DNA of 64,000 nucleotides from Mumia sp. Pv4-285 (GTDB lineage: Bacteria; Actinomycetota; Actinomycetes; Propionibacteriales; Nocardioidaceae), in assembly GCF_041320275.1 (NCBI RefSeq), contig NZ_CP162023.1, forward strand, positions 3,162,001 to 3,226,000, read 5' to 3'. The translations under genes and the position numbers were made by a program. The notes below the pieces were generated by a model. It saw only the letters and a program-made list of their open reading frames with translations, ran no database searches and had not been told where the DNA came from. Each line of letters opens with the position of its first letter. Positions within the stretch are counted from its first letter, which is position 1. Of this stretch, positions 33,826-42,989 are shown one piece after another.

Positions 33826-34079
33826 GAGTCCGGGACGGCACGTCCGAAGGATGCGCTGTCATGCTCACCGCAGGGCATCTCCTGAGACACCTCGCCTTCT
33901 TTCGATTGTTGACGACGTCAACTCAGTGGGGCGCACCGGCCAAGGCCGGCGCGACCGTCGCGCACTTTCGCTTGCTGAGGTACGAGCTGTCCTTCGTGGA
34001 GTAGATAGTTCCGCAGGTCGCCCACCTCGATCCCGCCGGAGCGGCACCCATCGGCAGGCGGCTGCCCGGAGCGCAAACC
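33826..34079. other. Non-coding right flank of the island
   Basis: About 250 bases with no convincing gene on either strand, between the doubtful small frame and the repeat next to attR. It probably belongs to the element's right arm. Confidence 0.4.
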
Positions 34080-34207
34080 TCCGGTTTATGCTCCGTCTTT
34101 GGTCGCGAAACGCCGCGAAATAGCCAGGAACGGCGAGAAACCCAATCGGGCATCGCCGCAGGTCAGAGCACATTTTCGCGCACCCGACCGTACCAGCGAA
34201 AACCGCT
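34080..34207. repeat. Diverged 128-base repeat next to attR
   Basis: This is the partner of the repeat at 18252-18380. Shared blocks include ATGCTCCGTC, CGCGAAACGCCGCGAA, AGCCAGGA and GCGAAAACCGCT. It ends nine bases before the attR core, so it is likely the right arm of the attachment region, where integrase or excisionase could bind. Confidence 0.75.
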
Positions 34208-34216
34208 TCCCGCTTC

Positions 34217-34299
34217 TCACTGGGTTCGGGGTTCGAGTCCCTGATGGCGCACAAACAAGCAGGCCAGATACCCCCTAGGGTTCTGGCCTTCTTCTTTGC
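34217..34299. repeat. attR: right direct repeat of the tRNA-Lys island
   Basis: 83 bases matching 6950-7033, with one G fewer in the terminator stem. It begins within the anticodon-stem part of the tRNA and so lacks the tRNA 5' half: a pseudo-tRNA remnant, not a gene. The hairpin at 34261-34290 is retained. From 34300 to 34528 no feature is seen; this should be the original chromosomal sequence downstream of tRNA-Lys. Confidence 0.92.
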
Positions 34300-34528
34300 G
34301 GAAACGTCTGCGCGGCGGACGCCAATGCGAGAGGTTTGCTATCCCCCGAGCAAGCGGCGTGAGAGGCCCGGGCCGACGCAGTCGTGACGTTCGACGATCT
34401 CAGCCGACCGAGGTCGACCCGCGCGCCCTGAGCATACGTTCCGGCCGCTTGTGGGTTTAGCTCCCGTGCGATCGATCGGGCACCTCACGGAGCGTCACAG
34501 ACGCACACCGGCTCGCCGCGGACAGGAC

Positions 34529-34561
34529 ATCGGGGCGGCACCATTTTGGTGCCGCCCCGAT
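34529..34561. terminator. 15-bp hairpin terminator of the sugar operon
   Basis: ATCGGGGCGGCACCA (34529-34543) pairs perfectly with TGGTGCCGCCCCGAT (34547-34561) around TTT. It begins eight bases after the stop codon of the leftward DUF5107 gene. No T run follows in either direction; the stem alone is very strong. Confidence 0.75.
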
Positions 34562-34568
34562 GGTCCCG

Positions 34569-37289
34569 TCAGTCCGCTGTCTTGTCGGCGGTCAGGATGA
34601 CCTTCCCGGTCCTGTCGGTGAGTTCAAGCCTCACCGTCGCTCCCGCTCCCACGCGGGCGCTCAGGTCGGTCGACTCCTCAGCCGCGCCGGTGAACTGCTT
34701 GCTTGCCAGCACCTTCCCCGTGGCCGTGTCGACCAGGCGAACGCCGAGGCGCTCGCCGATCCGGGTCGAGAAGACGTCACCGCGGACGGTGCGGTTCGCT
34801 CCCGTGCCGCTGAACGCGACCTCGGCCGAGCCCGCCTCGTTGGCGTTGGTGACGTTGGCGAGATCCATCGTCGGCAGGTACGACTCGGTCCACGAGATCG
34901 TCTCGCCGGCACCGATCGTCTTCGCCTCGAAGAACTTGTTCGAGACGCCCGCCCACAGCTCGATGTACGGACGTGCCGAGCTGCCGTTCTTGAAGATGTT
35001 CGTGTCGAACGAGTTCGCGAAGCCCCATTCCCAGAACTTCATGCCCGGCGTGACGTCGTTGTCGCCGACGCGGACGACACCCTCGCCGTTCTCCTGGTTG
35101 ATGACACCCCACCAGTCACCCTGCGGGTTGTCCTTGAGGCCCTGGCCGTAGGCGATCCCGTCGCGGTTCCAGTTGACCATCTTCTTGAGCTTGTCGAGGA
35201 CCTTGTAGCGGTCTCCCGGGGTCGCCGGGTTGGCAGGCTTCTCGACGTCATCCATCCACGGGTACCAGGACTCGCGCTGGATCACGCTGACCGGCGAGAC
35301 GATCTCCATCGTCGGAGACCCGGCGTCGGACGGCGCGCCCGGTGCGAGCGTCGTGCAGGTCCAGTACTCGTACTTCTTCGTCGTGTCCGTCGGGTTGTGG
35401 ATCGAGACCGACATGTCGACCCCCGGGCTCGTCTTCGACACCGTGTAGGTGACGCTGGTCTCGAGCTCGGTCTTGCCGTACGTGTAGTTGCCCGGCTTGT
35501 CGGCGTAGTCGAAGTCGTCCTTCTTGGTCATCGTGATCGCGACCGAGTCCCCGGTCTGCTCGATCTCGTAGTCCCACGGCATGAACCAGTACTTGCCGTG
35601 CTCGGCCTGGGTCAGGGTCGGGAAGATGCCGCCCCAGACCATCAGCCAGTTGTGGTAGAAGGGGCTGTTCCCCTTCTGCCCCGGCGGTGTGCTCGTGAAC
35701 CCGTACGGGGTGCCGGTGGGGTTCGTGTAGAGCAGGTCGTTGCCGGTCGGCTTGTAGATGAGCGACAGCAGGCGGCCGCCGTAGCCCGGGACGAAGGTCG
35801 CCTCGATGTACTTGTTCTCGACGACGATCGCGTCGTGCTTCTCGTCGATCAGCCGGTTCTCGACGTTCTCCGGCCGCACCGAGAAGTCGTCGTTCTCGGG
35901 GTCGGTGTAGGTGAACGCGTTGCGACGCAGGTTCGCGGTCGAGGTCTTGTCGACCTTCAGGTAGTCGCGAGCGCTCGCGTCGAACTCCTTCGGGGTCTTG
36001 CTCCGAGGGACCGTGAACCTGACGGTCTGCTTGCCGTTGTCCGTCCCAGCCAGATCCGTGACGATGCCCTTGTCGAGCGACACCGAGCCACGCGAGCCGG
36101 CGACGAGACGGTCGCCCGCCTCGAGCTTCACGACGAGCGTGTGCAGGTCGGGTGCGTACGCGGCGACTTCCTCGAGGTTGTCCTCGAGCGAGCCCTTGCC
36201 GTCGACCTTGCCCGCGAGCTCGACACCGTCGAGCAGCGAGTCGCGATCGAGAGTGCTGCCGCCGGTGCCCTTCGGCGTCTCCGCGAGCGGGCCCGCGTCC
36301 TCGCCGCCATTGAACGTATCGATCTTGCGATCGAAACGGATGACGACGTTGGCGCGCTGCTTGTCGACCTGCACGTCGGTGATCTTCGGGGCCGTACGCT
36401 GCGACGCGTTTCCGGACACCGATCCTGTCAGGACGTCCGACGCCCCGAGGGATCCACCGGCCGTCACCAGCGCGTGGGTCCCTCCGGCCAGGCTGAGCGT
36501 CCGGTCCCCCTTGCCGAGGTCCTCGGTGAACGTCAGGTCCCAGACTCGGCGATCGCTGCCGGTGACGGCCTGCACGTACGACGGACGGATGTCGCTGCCG
36601 TCGGCGCGCTTGACCGTGATGCCGGTGGCCGAGTAGCGGCCGGCTGGCATGCCCGCAATTACGGACTCGGCGAAGGTGACACGCAGTGTGCGCGAGTCAC
36701 GGGACTTGACCTGTCCGAATGACGCCTTGCCCGGGGCGTGGGTGGCCCCGCGGAACGACTGGGCCTTCGTCGTCTCCCCCCGGAACTCGGCGCCGTTGGC
36801 GGCACGGATCAAGAGATCGTCGGAGAGGGTGTGGCCGTCTCCGTCCAGCCACACCTTGTACGAGGTGGCGCGGAGCGAAACCTCGGCCCCGAGGATCACC
36901 CGCAGCGACCGCGGGTCCCCGTCGACCGTGTACACACGGGTCCCGGTGACCTCGTCGAGCGAGCGGCCGTCGAGGCTGGCGTCCGACTGGCCCGCGCGTC
37001 CGCCCGACACCCGGAGGTACTCGGCGAGGTACGCGGGGTTGCCGTCGACGAAGGTGCGGATCTCGTCGCCGAGCGGCGCGCTGAACCGGATCTCGAAGCT
37101 CTTGCTGTCGACGGCGTACGCTGCCGCGACGTCGAGCGGCTTGGCCGCTGCGGCCGCGGCAGCGCTTTCTGCCACACGCGGGACCTCTGCTGATGTCCCG
37201 CTGGCGGTCGCGGGCACCATCGTGGCGCCCAAGACCGCCGCGACGGCGAGCCCAGCACCCGCCGATGTCACTATTCTGTGGTGACGCAT
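34569..37289 (-). CDS. Secreted DUF5107/galactose-mutarotase-like protein
   Basis: A 906-residue exported protein. The signal peptide (1-30, HRIVTSAGAGLAVAAVLGAT, cleavage near ATASG) is followed by beta-rich Ig-like repeats (about 55-450; RFDRKIDTFNGGED is typical of adhesion/Big-type modules). Then comes a DUF5107 domain (about 485-840: VENKYIEATFVPGYGGRLLS, related in fold to galactose mutarotase and hyaluronate-lyase-like supersandwiches) and a C-terminal beta domain. AAGGAG six bases before the ATG fixes the start. It is the last gene of the leftward operon with the KDPG-type aldolase and ABC importer, so it probably binds or cleaves the polymer whose products that operon uses. Confidence 0.82.
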   Translation of the reverse strand: MRHHRIVTSAGAGLAVAAVLGATMVPATASGTSAEVPRVAESAAAAAAAKPLDVAAAYAVDSKSFEIRFSAPLGDEIRTFVDGNPAYLAEYLRVSGGRAGQSDASLDGRSLDEVTGTRVYTVDGDPRSLRVILGAEVSLRATSYKVWLDGDGHTLSDDLLIRAANGAEFRGETTKAQSFRGATHAPGKASFGQVKSRDSRTLRVTFAESVIAGMPAGRYSATGITVKRADGSDIRPSYVQAVTGSDRRVWDLTFTEDLGKGDRTLSLAGGTHALVTAGGSLGASDVLTGSVSGNASQRTAPKITDVQVDKQRANVVIRFDRKIDTFNGGEDAGPLAETPKGTGGSTLDRDSLLDGVELAGKVDGKGSLEDNLEEVAAYAPDLHTLVVKLEAGDRLVAGSRGSVSLDKGIVTDLAGTDNGKQTVRFTVPRSKTPKEFDASARDYLKVDKTSTANLRRNAFTYTDPENDDFSVRPENVENRLIDEKHDAIVVENKYIEATFVPGYGGRLLSLIYKPTGNDLLYTNPTGTPYGFTSTPPGQKGNSPFYHNWLMVWGGIFPTLTQAEHGKYWFMPWDYEIEQTGDSVAITMTKKDDFDYADKPGNYTYGKTELETSVTYTVSKTSPGVDMSVSIHNPTDTTKKYEYWTCTTLAPGAPSDAGSPTMEIVSPVSVIQRESWYPWMDDVEKPANPATPGDRYKVLDKLKKMVNWNRDGIAYGQGLKDNPQGDWWGVINQENGEGVVRVGDNDVTPGMKFWEWGFANSFDTNIFKNGSSARPYIELWAGVSNKFFEAKTIGAGETISWTESYLPTMDLANVTNANEAGSAEVAFSGTGANRTVRGDVFSTRIGERLGVRLVDTATGKVLASKQFTGAAEESTDLSARVGAGATVRLELTDRTGKVILTADKTAD

Positions 37290-37320
37290 TGCTGCTCCTT
37301 GTCTGGTGTTCTGGCGAATC

Positions 37321-37998
37321 TCAGGAATGGGACGTGGTGCGTGAGTCCCGGGCCGAGCGCACCGCTGTGAGAAAGAGGCGTGCTCGACGTTGGATCTCAG
37401 CCGAGTCGCCGGTGGCGATCGCGGACGAGGGGCACAGCTCCCCGCCCGCGCCGACCGCCGCGGCTCCGGCCTCCATCCAGCTGCGGATGCTCTCCGGTGC
37501 TACACCACCGGTGGGCATGAAGCGAAGTTCCGGGAAGGGTCCTCGGAGGGCTCGCAGGTACGCGGGCCCTCCGAGCGATCCTGGGAACAGCTTGACGACG
37601 GGAATGCCGCTGTAGGCGGCGACCGCCATGACCTCCGTCGGCGAGAGGGCGCCGACGGCACACATGCGACCGGAGTCGATCATGGCGCCTGCGACGGCCG
37701 CATCCAGGCCGGGGCTCACGAGGAATGCGGCTCCGGCTGCGGCCGCATCCTGCACCTGCTGCTGAGTGCGGACGGTTCCTGCTCCGACGACGATCTCGGG
37801 GTGCTCGGTGCGTACCCAGTCGATCACGTCGGTCGCCTCGGGCGTCGTGTAGGCGACCTCGACCGCGGTCACTCCCCCCGTGATCAGCGCCGCGATCGCG
37901 GTTCGGGCGCGTTCGGCGTCCGGCGCGCGGAGCACGGCCACCACGTAGTCGCGCTCGAGTGCCTTGAGCACCGTCGCCGCGTCGGGTCCGTCCGTCAC
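37321..37998 (-). CDS. eda: 2-keto-3-deoxy-6-phosphogluconate (KDPG)-type aldolase
   Basis: A 225-residue class I aldolase of the KDPG/KHG family. It has E47 (AVEV), GAGTV (72-76), the Schiff-base lysine K136 in VVKLFPGS and the phosphate-binding PTGGV (162-166). It should cleave KDPG (or the galacto form) to pyruvate and glyceraldehyde 3-phosphate in the cytosol. It lies 31 bases upstream of the DUF5107 gene and follows the ABC importer. The KDG-type kinase encoded at 44738 would supply its substrate. Confidence 0.92.
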   Translation of the reverse strand: MTDGPDAATVLKALERDYVVAVLRAPDAERARTAIAALITGGVTAVEVAYTTPEATDVIDWVRTEHPEIVVGAGTVRTQQQVQDAAAAGAAFLVSPGLDAAVAGAMIDSGRMCAVGALSPTEVMAVAAYSGIPVVKLFPGSLGGPAYLRALRGPFPELRFMPTGGVAPESIRSWMEAGAAAVGAGGELCPSSAIATGDSAEIQRRARLFLTAVRSARDSRTTSHS

Positions 37999-38054
37999 GT
38001 TGCTTCTCCTCTCCTCTCGTACGACGCCGTGCGCGGCGTCGGTGGTCGTGGTGC

Positions 38055-39020
38055 TCAGAACGTGCCCTTGTCGATGAACTCCTGCGCGTTCTCAGCGGTG
38101 ATCTGCGGCGACGGAACGACGGTGTCCTTCTCGACGTCGTCGCCGTCGAGGATCTCCACGGCGCGATCGAGGCCGAGGCGTCCGATCTCGTCGGCACTGT
38201 TGAGTCCGGTGACCACGTAGTTGCTCGGCTTCGCGATCGCCTGCAGTGCTTCGAGCTGCCCGTCGACCCCGGCGATGATGATCTGGTCGGTCAGTCCGGC
38301 GTCGTCGATCGCCCGCTGCGCGCCGAGGCACATGGCGTCGTTCTCACAGAACACCGCGTCGAGGTCGTCGTGCGAGGCCAGGAGGCTCTCCATTACCGAC
38401 AGGCCGCCGTCGGAGGCCCAGTTACCGAAGTCCGGTGCCTCAACCAAGGTGAAGGCGCTGTTCGACTCGAGCACCGACTTCAGTCCGTCCGTCCGGGCGA
38501 GTCCGATGCTGTTGTCGGCCGGGCCGCCCTTGATGATGGCGACCTTGCCGCCCTCGGGCAGCTCTGCGGTCAGGAACTCGCCGTTCTGGACGCCGATGGC
38601 CTCGTTGTCCGGCCCGATCCAGCTCGTGTAGTCGCCCGATGCGAACTTGCGGTCGACGAGGACGACCGGGATGTCGGCGGCCTTCAACGACGCCAGCACG
38701 CCCGGCGCCGACTCGAGCGGACCGCCCGAGATGATGACGGCGTCGACGTTCTTGCTGATCAGGTCCTCGACGTTGGAGGCGAGCTTGGCAGCATCGCCGT
38801 TGGCGTCGGTGCTGACCGTCTCGACACCGGCCTCGTCAGCCTGTGCCTTGATGGCTTTGTCCATGCCGCCGAAGTAGGGGCCTGACAGCATGAAGTTGGC
38901 GATACCGACGGTGTAGTCGCCGTCGCCGCTACCGCCGCCTTCGTCGTCTCCGCCGCAGGCGGTGAGGCCCATCGCGAGCACGCCCGCGACGACCGCCGTA
39001 CTGATTCGTGTGATGCGCAT
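38055..39020 (-). CDS. Sugar ABC transporter substrate-binding lipoprotein
   Basis: A 321-residue periplasmic-binding protein of the ribose/galactose type I fold. It has a lipoprotein signal with lipobox GLTACGG (Cys at about 22), a Gly/Asp linker, then YTVGIANFMLSGPYFGGMDK, and DAVFCENDAMCLGAQRAIDD in the C-lobe. AGGAG seven bases before ATG 39020 sets the start; the frame upstream is Ser-rich noise. It captures a monosaccharide or sugar acid for the permease and ATPase encoded upstream. Confidence 0.92.
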   Translation of the reverse strand: MRITRISTAVVAGVLAMGLTACGGDDEGGGSGDGDYTVGIANFMLSGPYFGGMDKAIKAQADEAGVETVSTDANGDAAKLASNVEDLISKNVDAVIISGGPLESAPGVLASLKAADIPVVLVDRKFASGDYTSWIGPDNEAIGVQNGEFLTAELPEGGKVAIIKGGPADNSIGLARTDGLKSVLESNSAFTLVEAPDFGNWASDGGLSVMESLLASHDDLDAVFCENDAMCLGAQRAIDDAGLTDQIIIAGVDGQLEALQAIAKPSNYVVTGLNSADEIGRLGLDRAVEILDGDDVEKDTVVPSPQITAENAQEFIDKGTF

Positions 39021-39075
39021 GTCTCTCTCCTGATAGGTGTGGTTCGGTTGATGGGATGGTGTGGCGCGAGATCGG

Positions 39076-40077
39076 TCAGCGGCCTCGGCGTGAACGGGCC
39101 TGGATGATGATGACCGCGACGATGATGAGGCCCTTGAGGACCTGCTGCCAGTAGCTCTGCACTCCGTAGAGGTTGAGCAGGTTGTTGATGAGTGCGAGGA
39201 CGAGGACGCCGCCGAACGTCGCTCGCACGGAACCCTTGCCGCCCGCGAGACTGGCGCCGCCGATGACGCAGGCGGCGATCGCGTCGAGCTCGAAGGCGAC
39301 ACCGACGCTGGGTTGGGCGATCCCGACCCGGCTGGCGAGGATGACACCGGCGAGGCCGGCGCAGAAGCCGCTGATCGTGTAGGCGAGGATCAGGTTCTTC
39401 TTGACGCTGATGCCGGCAAGTCGCACGGTCTCCTTGTTGCCCCCGATCGCGATGATCGAGCGGCCCGCAGGCGTTCGGGACAGGAAGACACCGCCGACAA
39501 GGAACACCACGAGCATGATCACCGTGGTGAGCGGAATCGGGCCGAGCATCTGCGAGCCGAGCGTGAAGAAGCTGGGATCCTCCGGGGCGATGGGTACGTC
39601 GGAGTAGACGAACGCCAACCCTCGGATCGTGGTCAGCGCCGCCAGCGTGACCACGAACGGGGCGAGGTCGAAGCCGGCGATGAGGATGCCGTTGATCGCC
39701 CCGAACGCGACCCCTGCGGCGACCCCGACCAGGAGCGCCAGCGGGAGCGGCAGGTCGGACACCAGGCCCGCGCTGACGATGCCGGCGAACGCGACCACCG
39801 ACCCTACGGACAGGTCGATGCCCCCGGTGAGGATGACGACGAGCATCCCGTACGCCAGTAGTCCGGTGGTCACCATCTGCTTGAGCAGGTTCGTGAGGTT
39901 GCGCTCGGAGAGGAACGTCTCGGTGGTGAACGCAGCGAGGGCGACGAGTGCGACCAGCAGGATGACGAACCCGACGGCGGCAGTGATGTCGCGTTGGGCG
40001 ACGACGATCCGCGGGATGCGTACGCGTGCGTCGCCCTGCTCCTGCGGCGGTGCGGGCGAGGTCGTCCCGGGAGTCAT
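39076..40077 (-). CDS. Sugar ABC transporter permease (RbsC type)
   Basis: A 333-residue permease with about nine membrane segments, starting with FVILLVALVALAAFTTETFL. It contains the family motifs TGGIDLSVGSVVAFAGIVSA and GGASLAGGKGSVRATFGGVL. It forms the channel of the ribose-type importer. Its start overlaps the ATPase stop by four bases. Confidence 0.93.
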   Translation of the reverse strand: MTPGTTSPAPPQEQGDARVRIPRIVVAQRDITAAVGFVILLVALVALAAFTTETFLSERNLTNLLKQMVTTGLLAYGMLVVILTGGIDLSVGSVVAFAGIVSAGLVSDLPLPLALLVGVAAGVAFGAINGILIAGFDLAPFVVTLAALTTIRGLAFVYSDVPIAPEDPSFFTLGSQMLGPIPLTTVIMLVVFLVGGVFLSRTPAGRSIIAIGGNKETVRLAGISVKKNLILAYTISGFCAGLAGVILASRVGIAQPSVGVAFELDAIAACVIGGASLAGGKGSVRATFGGVLVLALINNLLNLYGVQSYWQQVLKGLIIVAVIIIQARSRRGR

Positions 40078-41561
40078 GCTGCTTCTCCGATCGAGTGGGC
40101 GAGCACCTGGTCCTCCGTGGCGCTCGCGGAAGGGATCTCGCCCGCAAGCCGGCCGTCGTGCATCACGAGCACGCGGTCAGTGGCGCCGATGACCTCGGTG
40201 AGGTCCGACGAGATGAGGAGGATGGTGTGGCCGGAGCGCGCCAGCGCATCGACGGTCCGGTAGATGTCGACCCGGGTCGCCATGTCGACGCCGCGTGTCG
40301 GTTCGTCGAGGATCAGCATCTGCGGCTCGACCAGGAGCCACTTGGCGAGGATCGCCTTCTGCTGGTTGCCGCCGGACAGCCGCACGATCGGCATCTGGGC
40401 GCAGTGGGAGGGCAAGATGTCGAAGCGTTCGATCATCGCGCTGACCCGTACGTCGCGGCGTTTCGGGTCGATCAGCGGGCCGACGGTGTCCGACTTCATC
40501 GTCGGCAGCGCGATGTTGTCGCGTACGGTCATCTCCGCGACCAGCCCCGAGCCTTTGCGATCCTCGGTGACGAGTGCCAGGCCGTGCCGGATCGCGGTGC
40601 GGGGACGGTCGATCCGGACCTCACGACCGTTGACGGCGATGGTGCCGCGGTCGGGTCGGGTCTCGCCGAACAGGCAGTGGGCGAGCTCGCTGCGGCCGGC
40701 CCCGACCAGCCCGAACATTCCGACGATCTCGCCGGAGTGGAGGGTGAAGGAGACATCCTCGAACTCTCCGGCGCGGCACAGCCCAGCGACCGTGAGCATG
40801 GGTGCCCCTCGGTCGGTGCGTCGGTCCGGATAGATCCGCTCCAACCTGCGCCCCGCCATCAGGGTGATCAGCTCGTTCTCGGAGGTCAATGCGGGCACGG
40901 TGGTCTCGACGACCGATCCGTCGCGGATGACGACGATCGACGTAGCAAGCGCGGTCACCTCTGTGAGGCGGTGCGAGACGTACACGATCAGCACTCCTCG
41001 CTCCTGCAGCCGGCGGATCAGCGCGAACAGCGAGTCCAGGTCGCCGCCTGCGAGAACGGCCGACGGTTCGTCGAGGATCAGCACTTTAGGCTCGGTCGCC
41101 AGCGCCTTGGCGATCTCGACCATCTGCTGCCGGGCGACGGTGAGGCGCCCTGCCTTCGCGGTCGCATCGACGGCACCGAAACCGAGCTCGTCGAGGAGGC
41201 TCTGGGCGCGTGCATGGGCAGCGGCCCAGTCGATGAACCCATAGCGGCGCGGGAGCATCCCCATCAGCACGTTCTCGGTGACCGACAGCTCAGGTACGAG
41301 GGTCAGCTCTTGGTAGACGGTGCGGATCCCGACCTCCTGCGCGTCGTGGGGCGACTGAAGGTCGAGCACCTCGCCGTTCCAGCGCAGCTCACCGGAGGTC
41401 ATCGGCTCGGCACCGGACAGGATCTTGATCAGCGTCGACTTGCCGGCCCCATTGGCGCCGACCACCGCGACGACGTCTCCCGGACGCCCGGTGAGGTCGA
41501 TGCCGCGAAGCACCTCGACCGGCCCGTACGACTTGTGGACCCCACGGATCTCCAGCGTCAC
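40074..41561 (-). CDS. Sugar ABC transporter ATPase with two ABC domains (RbsA type)
   Basis: A 495-residue duplicated ATPase. The first domain has Walker A GANGAGKST, signature-like LTVARQQMVEIAKAL and Walker B VLILDEPSAV. The second has the degenerate Walker A GLVGAGRSEL usual for this family, LSGGNQQKAILAKWL and MLILDEPTRGVD. It energises the importer. Both ends overlap neighbours by four bases (permease and aldehyde dehydrogenase), so the genes are translationally coupled. Confidence 0.94.
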   Translation of the reverse strand: MTLEIRGVHKSYGPVEVLRGIDLTGRPGDVVAVVGANGAGKSTLIKILSGAEPMTSGELRWNGEVLDLQSPHDAQEVGIRTVYQELTLVPELSVTENVLMGMLPRRYGFIDWAAAHARAQSLLDELGFGAVDATAKAGRLTVARQQMVEIAKALATEPKVLILDEPSAVLAGGDLDSLFALIRRLQERGVLIVYVSHRLTEVTALATSIVVIRDGSVVETTVPALTSENELITLMAGRRLERIYPDRRTDRGAPMLTVAGLCRAGEFEDVSFTLHSGEIVGMFGLVGAGRSELAHCLFGETRPDRGTIAVNGREVRIDRPRTAIRHGLALVTEDRKGSGLVAEMTVRDNIALPTMKSDTVGPLIDPKRRDVRVSAMIERFDILPSHCAQMPIVRLSGGNQQKAILAKWLLVEPQMLILDEPTRGVDMATRVDIYRTVDALARSGHTILLISSDLTEVIGATDRVLVMHDGRLAGEIPSASATEDQVLAHSIGEAA

Positions 41562-42955
41562 TCGAACGCCTCCATCACGATCATCGTCTTCTGGCGGGTG
41601 AGGTCGGTGACGGTCTCGTGGAGGCCCTCGCGGTATCCACCGGTGTCCTTCGTCCCGCCGAACGGGAGGTTCTCGGCCCGCAGGGCGGTCGACCCGTTGA
41701 TCACGACCCCGCCGACGTCGAGCTGCTTGGCAAGCGTGAACGCGCGCGACACGTCGCGGGTGAACACGGCGGCGTGCAGGCCGTACGGGGACTCGTTAGC
41801 CATCCGTACGGCGTCGGCGACGTCGGTGAAGCGAGCGATCGGTGCGACCGGGCCGAAGATCTCGTCGGCGAAGGCCGGACTCTTCTCCGGCACGTCGGCG
41901 AGAACCGCCGGGGTCACGAAGGCCCCGTCGCGCTCCCCGCCGGCCAGCAAGGTGGCTCCGTCGCCGACGAGCCGATTGACCGCAGCCTCGACCGCCTGTG
42001 CGGCCGACTCGGCGATGAGTGGGCCCACGTCAGTGGCCCGGTCGAGCTGGTCACCGACGCGCAGCGCGGCCGCCTTCGGCAGCAGCAGATCCAGGAAAGC
42101 GTCATGGACGGCCTCATCGACGTACACGCGCTTCACCGCACAGCAGATCTGCCCGTTACCTCGCGCCAGCCGACCCAGCACCACGGCGTCGACCGCCTTC
42201 TCGAGGTCGGCGTCCTCGCACACGATCAGCGCGTCGTTGCCGCCGAGCTCGAGCAGGACCTTCTTGAAGGTGTCGGCGCCGCGACGGGCGAGCTCGCGGC
42301 CCGCGACCGTACTGCCGGTCAGCGTCACCGCGGCCACGCCCGGCAGCTCGGCGAGCATCTGAGACACCCGCACACCGCCGGTGACGAGCTGGTGCGCGTA
42401 CGGCGGTGCCCCGGCCTCCGCGAAGATCTCGTTCACCCGCACCAGCGACAGCGGGCAGCGCGACGGCGGTTGGACGACCACCGCGTTGCCGGCCGCGATC
42501 GCAGCGGCCGCCTTGTGCGCGTAGAGCTCGACCGGGTAGTTGAACGGTACGATCGCCGCGACCACGCCCAGCGGCTCGCGCACCGTGATGGCGAGATTGC
42601 GCTCGAGTCCGGGGACTGCGTCGAGCGGAATCTGCCGGCCGAAGATGCGGGTTGCCTCGGCGGCGTAACCGCGGAAGATTCGGATCGCGGCGTCGACCTC
42701 GCCCTCGGTCTGCGGAAGCGGCTTGCCGTTCTCTGCGGCGACGAGTGCGGCGATGCTGTCGCGCTCGGCAGCCATCCGGGTCGCGACCTCTTCGAGCAGC
42801 GCTGCCCGCGCGTGGGACGGCATCGCCGCGACCGCGCGCTGGCCGGTCTGGGCGTCGTCGACGACGCGGCGGACGTCATCCTCGGTCATGTCGGGGACCT
42901 GGCCGAGGAGCTCGCCGGTGCCAGGGTTGGTGACGTCGAACGTGCTGACGGTCAT
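41558..42955 (-). CDS. NAD(P)-dependent aldehyde dehydrogenase
   Basis: A 465-residue aldehyde dehydrogenase. It has PFNYP (137-141), LTGSTVAGRELA (cofactor), general base E236 in LELGGN and catalytic cysteine C271 or C272 in GNGQICCAVKR. The usual lysine of the VKPS cofactor motif is replaced by Q162 (VQPPS), which may weaken NADP use. In this operon it could oxidise a sugar-derived semialdehyde (for example 2,5-dioxopentanoate, lactaldehyde or glycolaldehyde); the sequence does not say which. The ATG at 42955 is chosen by family length. It lies 34 bases after the IclR gene. Confidence 0.9.
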   Translation of the reverse strand: MTVSTFDVTNPGTGELLGQVPDMTEDDVRRVVDDAQTGQRAVAAMPSHARAALLEEVATRMAAERDSIAALVAAENGKPLPQTEGEVDAAIRIFRGYAAEATRIFGRQIPLDAVPGLERNLAITVREPLGVVAAIVPFNYPVELYAHKAAAAIAAGNAVVVQPPSRCPLSLVRVNEIFAEAGAPPYAHQLVTGGVRVSQMLAELPGVAAVTLTGSTVAGRELARRGADTFKKVLLELGGNDALIVCEDADLEKAVDAVVLGRLARGNGQICCAVKRVYVDEAVHDAFLDLLLPKAAALRVGDQLDRATDVGPLIAESAAQAVEAAVNRLVGDGATLLAGGERDGAFVTPAVLADVPEKSPAFADEIFGPVAPIARFTDVADAVRMANESPYGLHAAVFTRDVSRAFTLAKQLDVGGVVINGSTALRAENLPFGGTKDTGGYREGLHETVTDLTRQKTMIVMEAFE

Positions 42956-42989
42956 CAGTCTTGCCTTTCGTGTGTGCGTGGAGTGGGTT

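Larger units (their letters stand above)
6950..34299. mobile_element. Genomic island integrated at tRNA-Lys
   Basis: The interval is bounded by a direct repeat that contains the 3' part of tRNA-Lys and its terminator (6950-7033 and 34217-34299). A tyrosine recombinase and a small HTH protein lie just inside the left repeat, with the integrase reading toward the tRNA, the usual layout of tRNA-targeted islands. Inside are a broken IS3-type gene, two decayed VapBC-type cassettes, sigma factors, stress genes and a putative defence operon. No conjugation or phage morphogenesis gene is seen, so it is an integrative island of unknown transfer route, possibly composite. Confidence 0.88.

Noticed and set aside
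34217-34289. Second tRNA-Lys gene at the right repeat
   Set aside because: Only the 3' half is present; the acceptor 5' strand, D arm and anticodon are missing, so it is an attachment-site remnant.
34560-36722. 720-codon forward frame opposite the DUF5107 gene
   Set aside because: It is the antisense mirror of a well-supported secreted protein; composition is Arg/Val/Leu-rich without motifs.
40026-42362. Long forward frame across the ABC ATPase and aldehyde dehydrogenase genes
   Set aside because: Antisense of two genes with clear catalytic motifs; no family character of its own.
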